Shown one piece after another: positions 22,342-32,637 of a DNA stretch of 64,000 nt. A model generated the notes under the pieces. That model was not told the origin of the DNA and did no database searches. It was given only the letters and a program-made list of their open reading frames with translations. The stretch is from Chaenocephalus aceratus (taxonomy: Eukaryota > Chordata > Actinopteri > Perciformes > Channichthyidae), in NCBI GenBank assembly GCA_023974075.1, contig CM043807.1:2815407-2879406 (forward strand). Reading direction: 5' to 3'. The stretch's first letter is position 1. Every line of letters begins with the position of its first letter. Made by a program: the position numbers and the translations under genes.

Positions 22342-22345
<4 letters not shown>
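21331..22345. mobile_element. Second short hAT derivative, same (TA)n site
   Basis: Left end TTAGGGCTGTCAAACGATTA and the reverse complement of the right end (TTAGTGCTGTCAAAATTATC) match as TIRs. The flanks are (TA)n. No transposase is recognisable inside; a G-run at 21645-21659 and a hairpin at 21930-21961 are the notable features. Confidence 0.78.
21930..21961. repeat. Hairpin within the second hAT derivative
   Basis: CAGAGCCATATTATT and its near-exact reverse complement (ATTATATGGCTCTG) flank a short loop. Confidence 0.8.

Positions 22346-22378
<33 letters not shown>
22345..22378. repeat. (TA)n run
   Basis: AT dinucleotides continuing the run that flanks both adjacent hAT derivatives. 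Confidence 0.9.
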
Positions 22379-22382
<4 letters not shown>

Positions 22383-22541
22383 GGTATTTTATTTTTGAAA
22401 GTATTATGCCTGTACAAGGCACACAGATATACAGTTAGATTATTCAAATGAACTATTTCACACTCGTTTTAACAAAGATTATTCTAGGAGAAAATAGTGC
22501 ATTTGTTTTTTTTTCCGTGGTGGATGAATACACATTCGGTA

Positions 22542-22699
<158 letters not shown>

Positions 22700-22977
22700 T
22701 TCAGTAAGATAAAGTGCAGTGTGTGTATGGTAATGAGGAACATGTCACCCAGTGCAACTGTGCCTCAGTGAAGTGTTTCTAATCGTTTTTGGAATGCAAT
22801 GGAGCACTGCGGCATAGAGGAACATGAAATAATAATAATACAAATAATAATAATAAATACTTGAATGAGTTAAAACATTGTTTGGTCTTTTCATAGGATT
22901 TGTTGAGAGTAAGAAAGTGTTCCTTTGGGAGATGAAATAAGCGTAGGCTTACTAAAGCATTACTTTATGAGAGTGAT

Positions 22978-23516
22978 GGCACCTTTCCACTGCAGGGGGT
23001 AGCCCCGTTTAAGCGTCCCTAAGTGTCCTCGCTGGCCGTCCGAGGCCGTGGCGCATTTCCATTACAGTTTAGGACCTGGGGGTAGCAACGCAGTGTAGGC
23101 GGGGCGATCGGCTTTTTGGGGCGGAGCGACGCTGGGTAAAACTGCAGTGGCGTCATCTTCAATGCGACACAACTCACAAAACACACACAACAATGGAGGA
23201 TGTGGAAGCTCCTCCGTTTACAAAAATGCTGTGTATAAAAATCCTGCAAGCTTGCTTCTAGATATATGCGACGCTAGGGATGATCTCGCGCGCGATCTTG
23301 TGACGATTCTCTCTGACCAATCAGCAGTCGAGAGTGTTGACGTCACCAGTTCAGCCCTGACCCTGGCCTGATAGAACCACGATTGTATGGGGCCGGAAAA
23401 AGAGGGGAAAAGTACCCGCTAGCCGGGGCTACGCTATATGGAAAGGCCACCAAAAACTGGCCTGGGACGATTAAGGACGCTTAAACGGGGCTACCCGCTG
23501 CAGTGGAAATGCGCCA
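22978..23516. mobile_element. MITE with ~40-bp TIRs
   Basis: Left end TGGCACCTTTCCACTGCAGG and the reverse complement of the right end (TGGCGCATTTCCACTGCAGC) continue into GGGTAGCCCCGTTTAAGCGT on both sides, so the TIR is at least 40 bp. There is no coding capacity. Flanks TGA/TAA or AT/AT leave the target duplication, and so the superfamily, open. Confidence 0.82.
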
Positions 23517-24091
23517 TAAGACACCTTGCTGCTTCTCTTTATTGCTGTAACACTATGATTGAGGTCACAAGATTATTGTGCATTACAGGAAAACCCATTC
23601 TTGCAGTCAGGCTACAGTGGAAACATAGAAGAAGCGTGACATTACTGACAAAAGATACTCAGAGAGTGTACAAGAAAGTGCTTATGTAACATGAACGTCT
23701 CGCTTCAGCCCTCCAGAGGAGCACACACTCCCGCCCTAATTATCACCAGGACTCTGTGGAACACTGCATCATCAATCCAGTTCTCCTCCCACGCTCAGTC
23801 TCCTGCTGGACTGAAGCACAGTGCGTTGATATCTGCACACATTGTACATATCAGGTCCTCCTGCAGCCTCCCCTCTGAAAGGGTGTGAGGAACCACACTG
23901 TGTACAAGAGCTGGTGTGTTTACACAGCGCTAAACCATGCGCCCCACACAATGAACCTTTATTGACCCATGATGCCTCCTGCCGGGCGTCCACGCCTGAG
24001 AGGGGATATACGATCCAGCTATAGAGGTGGGGGGGGGGGGATCAAAGCTGCTTTTATCATTGACAGCAGGGATCAGCTGTAGCTGGCCCAC
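23517..24091. other. No gene recognised
   Basis: Mixed sequence with a G-run at 24028-24040. Short open frames only. Confidence 0.4.
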
Positions 24092-24094
24092 TGA

Positions 24095-24176
<82 letters not shown>
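24092..24176. repeat. (CA)n microsatellite
   Basis: Uninterrupted CA repeat of about 85 bp. Confidence 0.97.
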
Positions 24177-24399
24177 CCCAGTGTATTCCTTTCCCAGTGT
24201 GGGTGTCCTATTCTCTTTCCATGACAGAGTTCTTTAAACACTAGCATGTTTGTCATCCCTTTCCAAACAGTACTTTCAAAAGCATACATTATGCCTTTAC
24301 AGATGTTCTGCATGGTTTCCAGAAAATGTCATTGTAGCTGGTTAGCTTAACCTATAATAACCTATACTAATGTATATTGTTTCATATTTTGTATTAATA

Positions 24400-24580
24400 A
24401 CCTGAATCTGCAAGATAACTAGTAACTACATATGAAAATTAAATGTAGTGGAGTCAAAAGTACAACATTTGCCTACAAAATAAAGTGGAGTAGCGGTGCA
24501 GAAGCTTAATGTTAAAATACTCAAGTAAAGTACTTCAGTAGAGTACTTGAGTACATGTACTTGTTTACATTACACCACTG
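24400..24580. mobile_element. AAGTACTT-rich MITE, right half
   Basis: Ends TACATTACACCACTG at 24580, the same terminus as the 10565-10790 element. Upstream has ATAACTAGTAACTACAT, AGTGGAGTA and AAGTACTTCAGTAGAGTA. The left CAGTGG end is missing. Confidence 0.7.
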
Positions 24581-25444
24581 AGTAATGGTGACTCGGCTGC
24601 AGACTGAGATCACGTGGTCAGACCACTGAACAGACGCAGGTAGGATGAATCTAGTCCAGAACCAAACAAAGCTGCCTTGCTTTCTGCTCTCTGTTGAAGA
24701 GGAACATTTGACTTCAAGTCATAAAGTGGACTGGATATTTCAGTTCTTTTGGTGGAGCTTTAAACATGTGTTGTTTAGGTACTGATATGACTCGCTAGCT
24801 AGCTCACAACCCCCACCCACGTCGTGTGTTCAACACCTACACTGCACCGTGTATTTACATCCTTCATTCAGCTCACATGTAGTGTCACCAGGGCTTGAGA
24901 AACAGATCTATGTTGATCCTCACATGTTCACACTGAGACAGTTGTTGGTCACTGTCATCGATTTGTTTCGCTCGTGGGCACACAGAAATCACCCATTAGC
25001 TAAATGCCTCAGTTTGACATCCTTTTCATTTAGCACCACCCTGACTATGATGTTCAGCTATCCTCATCATCATTATAACATTTCCACAAGTTGTGCTATT
25101 TCAAATGTAAATCTAGACAGTGTGCATCTAGACCGGGTGACGACAATACCTATTGACGCAGCAACCACTGTAAGTTATATTATTGTTTAATTAGACTTCT
25201 CTGTTTCATTTATTCTACTCTGTATAATTGTTCTGTAGTTATTGTAGCTAAAACGGCGCTTTTGAGAGATTTTAAATCTCAGATCTGCTCACGTGAACCT
25301 GTTACACAGGTCTCAGTGGGCACTCAAGCCTGCATTAAAATAGGCAGGGCCTCTCAGCTCTCGCCCATCAGCTGTAGAGAGGTAACTAATTAGAGGGGCC
25401 TGGCACCACAGCTGTGTGAACTCAGCAATCAGGTGTCCATTTAG
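24581..25444. other. No gene recognised
   Basis: AT-rich sequence without recognised elements. The following LINE remnant probably begins at about 25445. Confidence 0.4.
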
Positions 25445-26198
25445 GTAGCACTTTCCTGGAGCGTCAGCTTCAGCGTCAGACGAGGGTGGCAAATCCTACT
25501 CTGATTGAGCGAAGTATCGCTGGTGTCTTATTTTCCTTGCTTTAGCTTTCTAGTCCCTCAGTCTATAATCATGTGTATTTTCTCCATTCCTGTTCATGTG
25601 TCTTCTCGCAATTATCACTGGCCCCGTGTATCTCCTAATATCTCGCCTGCTCTCGTCTATCCCACGTGCTCCACTGACATCCAACATCTAGTTCCAGGCG
25701 GCCTGTGGAACTGCCAGTCAGCTGTTCCTAAGGCTGACTTCATCTCTGGCTACGCCTCCCTGCACACCCTGGATTTCCTTGCTCTCACTGAGACCATTGT
25801 TGTTCTCTACCGTCCACCAGGCGCCTTGGGGACTTCTTGGAGGAGTTAGATCATCTCCTCTCACACATCCCTGAAACTGGCCCTCCCGCTGTACTTCTCG
25901 GAGACTTCAACCTCCAGACGGGGAAGATAGACGAACTAACATCTCTGTTAACCGCCTTTGCTTTCTCACTGTCTCCGTCCCCACCAACTCATAAAGCTGG
26001 CAATGTCCTTGATCTCATATTCTCAAGGAACTGCACTACTTCTAACCTCTCTGTAAACCCGCTCCACACCTCCGATCTCTTCTTCATTTCATTCTCTCTA
26101 CCCCCTTTCCAAACATAACAAACTAATCTCTACTCATCCTGCACCTGTCCGCCGTAACCTCCGTTCCCTCTCCCCCTCTACCCTTGCCTCATCGGTGC
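25445..26198 (+). pseudogene. L2/CR1-type LINE, 5' part with deleted endonuclease
   Basis: Upstream half of the LINE that resumes at 32638. The frame gives ...LDFLALTETI and then jumps to VVLYRPPGALG, where most of the AP endonuclease should lie, so a large internal deletion sits near 25797. After a frame change it continues EELDHLLSHIPETGPPAVLL, GDFNLQTGKID (catalytic block) and THKAGNVLDLIFSRN. The usual closing SDH block is altered to TSDLFF. It ends at ATCGGTGC (26191-26198), the target site of the inserted hAT. Confidence 0.8.
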
Positions 26199-26589
26199 CA
26201 GTGGCGGAGCCAGGAAATGTTCAGTGTTATGGCCAGGATGGGACCAGTGATCATTTTGGGATGGCATTGAAATCACTATTATATGAACATAAAAATACAT
26301 CTCACTATAAAATAAGGGGCTATTTAAGGCACCTACAACACACCTCTACATTATTTGGGATTAAGCTAGTGGTGGAATAGATCAAATAATATTCAGTATA
26401 TCTAACTATTTTTTTCGTATTCCCGCAGGCAAAGTATCAACGAAGCTTACATTATACAAATGTGGTGCAATATACAGACTGTTTAGCTTCTGGTGATCAG
26501 CAGCACTAAGAGCTCATTCTCAGTGACAGAGACACATCATTTAAACAAGAGTTTTTTTAAATTAAATGATTGGTTAACTTAAAACATAC

Positions 26590-28960
26590 ATCTTACTTTG
26601 TCATGAACATTAAGTGCAAGAGGGTCGCAACTTTAACAATTAAGGCATTTAATTTACATGTTACATACAAGACATTTATATAAACAGTGGAATACCCTGG
26701 ATGTGATTCACTTGTTGTTTCACTTAAATGAATATATCGATGGAGACAGACCGGAGACTTGAGAGTTGAATCAGTGGTCATGTTGTGACGCCTGAACAGC
26801 CACTGCGCCTTCTCCTCACATCCAGCGTACAGCAGCTGTATTCTGAGATTGTTGTGGTTAGCAGCAAAGCGATTCACACATTCCTCTAAGTCCGGGAGTT
26901 TGCTCGTCTGGACTCCACACTTTAAACCCCCAGATTGCTCAGTCTATCATCGTCCATGGTAGATCTCATGTCTTTACCAGCTTGAGTGAAGAAAAGCTGC
27001 GTGCACAGGAAGCAGTGCTCACAGGTATGGCAATGGCAATGTGCACAAGCGGAAGAGCTCATGGAATACCTCTTTAAAGGGTTCAATGCTTGTTGTGAGC
27101 TCTACTGTGCTAGAGGGCATAGCATGCCAGATGTTACTTTCCTCTCTAGGATTCTTTTCATGTGCTGTACCTCATGTCCGAGGTCATCTATGTTGCATTC
27201 AGAAATAGAAGCAAATGCAAATAGAGCCTGCTCTTCGCAAAATGTAATGCTTGAAGGATTCAAGGCTTGGATCCCCATCATTATTTCACCATTTGGTTTT
27301 GAGAATCGTCTGTTTAGCTCACCGAGCATGTTATCAAGCACAGGGTAGAATATGCTGGCACGAAAAGTGTCCTTGGTCTGCTCAGAACGCGCACCTACTG
27401 AGGACATGACAGGATGTCCGTCTAGCATTCTGCTCTGTGTTGTCTTTGGAATAGGGTCCGTCTCAACATTGCATTTTGCACTTGTATTTAAGACTTCTTT
27501 CCAGAGTCCTTCAAAGGAGGTTTCATCCCTGTAGTCTTGAAAACGGTTCACGAGGGCTTCAACTAGATCCCCAGCTGAACACAAATCAAGAGTGGGAGAC
27601 TGTAGAAGGTCAGAGAGATATCTTGCATCTCCAAACACCTTAGTGCATGTCACTGAAAGGCCAATAAACTGCAGGTCAATTTGAGCGAGCAGGCCACGTG
27701 CATCAACACGTCTATCCCCGCTGCGTTCTGCAGCTATTCCCTCAAGGACACCAATAATAGCAGGAAGTCTATCTAAGACGGTACGGCAAGCTCTATGCCG
27801 GCAAGCCCACCTTGTTGCACTCAACCGTTAACTCTTTCGGAGCTCCGGCATACATCTCTTTCTGAATGTTAAGCCACCTCGTGTGAACATAAGAGCCAGA
27901 CACAAAGACAGAAAGTCTTTGCAAAAAACGCAAAAAAGCCTTCAGCTTGTGGGACTGCTTTAACGTGTCAACGAGAACCAGATGAAGGCTATGTGCATTA
28001 CAATGGACATAAAACGCCTGCTTTGCCACCTCCTTAATTCGAGCTTGAACGCCGGAGTGCTTGCCACTCATGACAGAAGCACCGTCGTATGCTTGCCCAA
28101 CCAGGTTGCTTTTGTACTCCAGGCCATATCTCTCATATCTCAGTCCTGCAGCATCGAGGCGGTCTGCAGGCTCAAAGTGCCAGAAGCTCTCTTTTACAGC
28201 TCCTTTATAATAATATCTCAGCACTAAAGAGGTCTGTTCCTTTTTGTTTGTATCTTTAGTTTCAGCTGCCATTAGGCAAAATACCTCACTTTCCTTGACC
28301 TCGTTAATGATGGAGGAGCGTACCATTTCAGCTAATGTATCCAACATCTCATTCTGAATTTGGTGGCTAGTGTATTTTGCATTGCGAGGCCTGTGAGTTT
28401 ATTTTTGATAACTGTGTCATGGTTAGCAATCACATCTAATATAGCCAAGACGTGTCCCCTGTTGTCTCATCTCTCGTCTCCCTATGACCCCTTTGTGAAA
28501 TGTGTTGGGTTGCTGTTAACGCTACACTTTTTATATAAGTACCATTTTCTTGTATCTGCTTACTATGTTCTTTAGTCAGGGTACTCATTAAAGATGCTTT
28601 CACTTTGTCTCCTCTCTCATATTCCTTCCAAGCCACCATTGCATTTGTGTGAGCCTCTCCCTTTACATGTTGAGTGAACCCTCCATCTCTGAATGTTGCC
28701 TTTTTCCAGTTCTTAAATCCCAAGGCTGAAGTAAACACTGAATGTGTGTTTGGGAGGCCAACATGCCTGCATGCGAAACAGTGTGCAGAGTCCTGGATCT
28801 GAGAATACTCCAGCCATGAGTGAACATTGTACCACGAGGCTTGACACTTTCTTCGTCTGTCGCCCTGGAGTGTCCTGGGAAAGAGTTTCGGGTGTGGCTG
28901 GACTGGTTGATCGGCTCTTGATTTTGAAAAAAAAAAAAAGCAACTTTATCAGACTTATCC
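26590..28960 (-). pseudogene. hAT transposase main part (ZMYM1-like family), inactivated
   Basis: Reading leftwards. (1) A TTF-type zinc finger at about 28840-28640: WLEYSQIQDSAHCFACR followed by ALGFKNWKKATFRDGG and a late His in HVKGEAHTNAM. (2) DUF4371/RNase H-like core at 28347-27793: CLMAAETKDTNKKEQTSLVL, where the family normally has ADET; the first catalytic Asp is therefore Ala. Then GQAYDGASVMSGKHSG and VHCNAHSLHLVLVD. (3) Helical region 27824-27102 (...LDNMLGELNRRFS...). (4) hATC dimerisation motif IAIPVSTASCARSF at about 27030, broken by frameshifts, ending near ...EECVNRFAANHNNLRIQLLY. Frameshifts, stops and the Asp loss make it non-functional. Confidence 0.85.
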
Positions 28961-29273
28961 ATTAATTATCAGGCTGCATTAAAACATTGCCATTGTATCA
29001 GATTGGACAAAACTAAAGTACAATTCAAATATTCAGTATTTGTGAAAGAGTCTGTATCCCTGGAGGTCCACTGGTACGTGGGGGCTCATCTCTCTCGGTG
29101 CTTGTACAGGTCTTTTGGAAACATCTACAAATAAAAAGCATCAGATTTTAAGGTGACTAAATCATTTTCCAACAGGTTATATAATGACAATTCTACAGTA
29201 TTTGAGTTGGGGTCTTTGCAAAAACAAATTCAAAAGAATATGTGACTTTAAGGTGGTGAAACTATTTACTTAA

Positions 29274-31331
29274 AGAGCCTGTGACACCATCCCAACAACT
29301 GTTGTGCAATGAAATATTGGGCTACTAGTAATCTCGAACCGTCAGTTTAAAAAAGAAAAAGCGATACCGTTCCGTTAAATATCAATAATTTCGAACATCG
29401 CGGGGAAATTCCTTCGACTCATTTTGAAGTTTTGGGGGAAGCCGGAAGTGACGTCAATGCGGGAACGCTTCGAGAGCCAAACACGGACAAAGTGTGTTGT
29501 CATGCGTAGAAATGGTGAATTACTGAGATTAGGCACGTTAATAACGTTTTAAATGAAGTTGACTACAGTATATTCATATTTGTCAGTGCTTTCATGTCAA
29601 TCCGGCGACATAAACATAAATGATTGTGGCGAAGATGATGATTACATTAGGATTACAAATCGGGAGTGAGAGCTGCTGAATTTCCTCCCGTCGGATGTGA
29701 TATAAAAACATATCGATTATTTTTGTGGTTGTAAACTCAAGTGGATGAAACTACATTTATTAGTGCTTTCATGTCAATTCGGCGAACATATGATACATTA
29801 AATGATCGTTTGTTTGAGCCGGTCTGCATGAGAAAACAAACCGATGCTTTTTGTAGTTGTAGTACACCAACATGGATTAAACGTGTGTTTTTTTTACCAC
29901 AATGTTGGGGAAATTAATGGATAAAATGCACGGATTATTATTATTATTCCCACTCCGATCGGGACACTAGGTCCACCGTTTCCCCGCAGCGAGGCTCCCC
30001 CCGTTGACAGTTTACGTGGGCTGGGTGCAGTGGTGGACTGGCCATCGGGACGAATCCCGATGGGCCGGTACCGAAGTGGGCCGGTCGGATAAGTCACTAG
30101 CACAACCCCCATAGGCGGCGCCTGAGGCTCAGGTTTGGGAAGGCTAAATAACTTCTTTTACCTGACGCTGCCCGCCTCCGGCGTCTATAGAAAAGAGATC
30201 AACTCAGTGTGCGGAGTTTAAATCTCTCAAGTCATATTACAGGATAAAGGAAATACAGTTTAAACTGCCGTATGCAGAGAAGACGCCGACGTGTCGCACT
30301 TATCATTCATATTACATCATCAATCAGATCATCGATCATATAATATCATATAATATCATATATTTCCTTATCTGAGTCAGCTTCTCCAGCCTCATCTGGC
30401 CGTGCAACACTCACAGTGTCACAGACTGTATGCAGAAGTATTATTTAACACATTATGTTGACGAAACACTCGAGACAAATGTAATTAAAGTCAGATCCAC
30501 TCGTGTCTTAGACGTGAACGCGCTCTCAGCTGGAGAGAGAAACCCTGGCTTGATTTACCGAGTTGATAACCAGCGTCGTCGGACCGCTTAGCGAGATCTC
30601 GTTTGTTAGTTTGTTGTTGTTAGTTTGTTTGTTTACTCAAACATATCCAGGGTCTGTTGAACTGGCTTCGTAGTACAGAGCACAGGTGGCTAGCAGCGCT
30701 AATGTCAAAGACACAGACATTATACATTATATTTGTATTTTACCAGGATGCAGTGACACAAATATTTACATATTTACATTTACTATATACAGCACCCGCC
30801 GCCCCTGACATCCCCACTCCCCCCGTTGACAATTTACTAGCGGTACCGAAGTGGGCCGGTTGAGAGTCCCGGGATGATTTTTAGTCCCAGTCCACCACTG
30901 GCTACATGACCATATGATCGCCCATATTGACGCACCTCATTCCTAAACTTCTAACGGATACAACATAAACCGATCCTTCAGCCTCATGAGCTCTCAGACA
31001 CGTTCAAAATTAAACTGTCATCGCTGTCTGAGCTTGCTGCTGTGTGCGCCGTCGTGCGTTTACATCTGACTGTATATATATAAAGGTTTACATGCAGAAG
31101 CTGGGATCCTGGACGGTGCAGCTGGAGCGCTGTGCCCGCAATGACGTCACACATCATTTGGCGGGACTTGAAGAATCCGCGAGAAGATCCAGAAAATGGT
31201 CAACATTGAAGGGCAGACTAATGGTTATCAAAGTACAAATATCCAAAATCAGTTCAGTAACGGTTTCAAGGGGACAATATGTACTCAATTGATGGGTTTG
31301 GATGATGGGGGAAAACCGTGTCACAGGCTCT
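29274..31331. mobile_element. TTAA-target composite element, copy 1
   Basis: Termini AGAGCCTGTGACA and TGTCACAGGCTCT, with TTAA on both sides (29270-29273 and 31332-31335). Nearly identical to 43942-46004. The TTAA duplication fits piggyBac or Kolobok; the termini lack the piggyBac CCCT/CCCY start, so I leave it between them. No transposase is visible. It carries a hAT-type MITE (30028-30900). Confidence 0.88.
30028..30900. mobile_element. hAT-type MITE inside the TTAA element (copy 1)
   Basis: CAGTGGTGGACTGG at the left and its exact reverse complement at the right. The flanks GCTGGGTG and GCTACATG match at 5 of 8 positions, so the duplication is either old or absent. GGTACCGAAGTGGGCCGGT occurs in direct orientation near both ends. 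It encloses a further fragment (about 30512-30680) homologous in reverse to 51578-51745. Confidence 0.75.
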
Positions 31332-31426
31332 TTAAAGCTTTTAAAATGCATTTTCAACATGATGTGAATATAGATAGAACACACTAGTGGACAATACCAA
31401 TGAAGGTAACACTGTAGCCAGGTGTA

Positions 31427-31606
31427 TGAGGGAGAGTCCTGTATACCTGGAGGTCCACTTGGGCCAGGTCTCACTGGCGACTCCTCTCCCTCGCTCTCTC
31501 TGTCTGTCTGTCCTTTCTCCATCTGACCCTGTCTTTCATTCTCCTGTGCCTCAGCTGGTTTCTTCTTATTGAAGAAGGATGCTATGTCTGCTCTCTTTCT
31601 CTTCAT
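31427..31606 (-). pseudogene. First coding exon of the hAT transposase
   Basis: ATG at 31606 (minus), reading MKRKRADIASFFNKKKPAEA and then a charged linker with SPVRPGPSGPPGIQDSP. Short basic starts followed by a SFF motif are usual in ZMYM1-like hAT proteins (recalled). It is separated from the rest by the TTAA element. A related but diverged ...VDLQGYRLFHK segment at about 29045-29100 looks like a second, partly duplicated version of the exon end. Confidence 0.55.
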
Positions 31607-32637
31607 TATGATTTTCTGACTCAATACGCAAAATGCAGAATATATCAATCTTACCACCATCATTATAACAAGTCCTAGCACTAGCAAAGGTGACTCAATA
31701 AATGCGTTTATGCAGTTGCATGCTCAATTTATCAAGCCATGTCTAAAAAAGTAAATAATATGTTGATTATTTAGCTATTATAATCGAGTTATAGCAATAG
31801 GTTAAATGCACAGCAAATAACTATCCTTTAACAGATATTCAAAAAATATTCAAAAGCTAATATGAGTTTAGTTGATAAGACACGTTTGTGTACCATCTCA
31901 TGCTACATGCTACAGGCTACATGAATAAGCTACTTACTACTAATTGTAAATAACTGTATCCTTTAGCAGAGCTTATCATTTGCTAACTACTTTATATAAC
32001 TTTAAAAACAAGCCCTACTAGGATGCTAGTCACTTTCCTTGATAAAAAAAATATTCAAAAGCTAATTTGACTTAAATTGATATGACACGTTTTTGTGCCA
32101 TCTCATGCTACATGCTACAGTAAGCTCCTTACTGAACTTTACTAATGGCAAATAAATAACGTCACCTAATAATTTGTACAATGCATAAAAACGTTAGCTC
32201 ATACTTTGCTTAATATATACAGTTAAGGGTGGGATAATCAATGTTACAAAACCAGTCACAAAGCAATCTGGCCTCTGATATTAATATTATAGCGTACCTG
32301 TGGTTAACTTGCCAGCCGAAAATGGCATGTGCGCCTTGAGAACGGCACTCGTTGTCCTGGAGCAGTAAGGTGCGCACACTGCGCAGTGTGCAGGTCGGAT
32401 GTGATGCAGCGAAAGTGTTCCGGCAGTGCTCTGATATATTACAGGAATGGTTCCGCACGGGGAAAACTAGTGACGGCATTGACGGGCCGGCCCGGCTACG
32501 GGGAAAAAGTAGTGACAGCGGCTACGGACAGCTGTGATGTGGGTGTGGTTGATGGTGTTTGGGGTGGCCAATAGGGTGGCCAGGATTCCGCTGGGAGTGG
32601 CCACGGCCACTCCCAGCCACCCCCCACTGATCGGTGC

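Larger units (their letters stand above)
26199..32629 (-). mobile_element. 6.4-kb hAT transposon inserted in a LINE
   Basis: Starts CAGTGGCGGAGCC and ends ...CCACCCCCCACTG, flanked by perfect 8-bp duplications ATCGGTGC (26191-26198 and 32630-32637). The LINE reading continues in frame across the site if one duplication and the insert are ignored, which fixes the boundaries independently. It carries a multi-exon transposase pseudogene on the minus strand and is itself interrupted at 29274-31331. Confidence 0.92.

Noticed and set aside
29894..30112. 72-codon minus frame conserved in both TTAA copies (also 44595-44813)
   Set aside because: It is conserved only because the two copies are nearly identical; it spans the boundary of the nested MITE and shows no domain.
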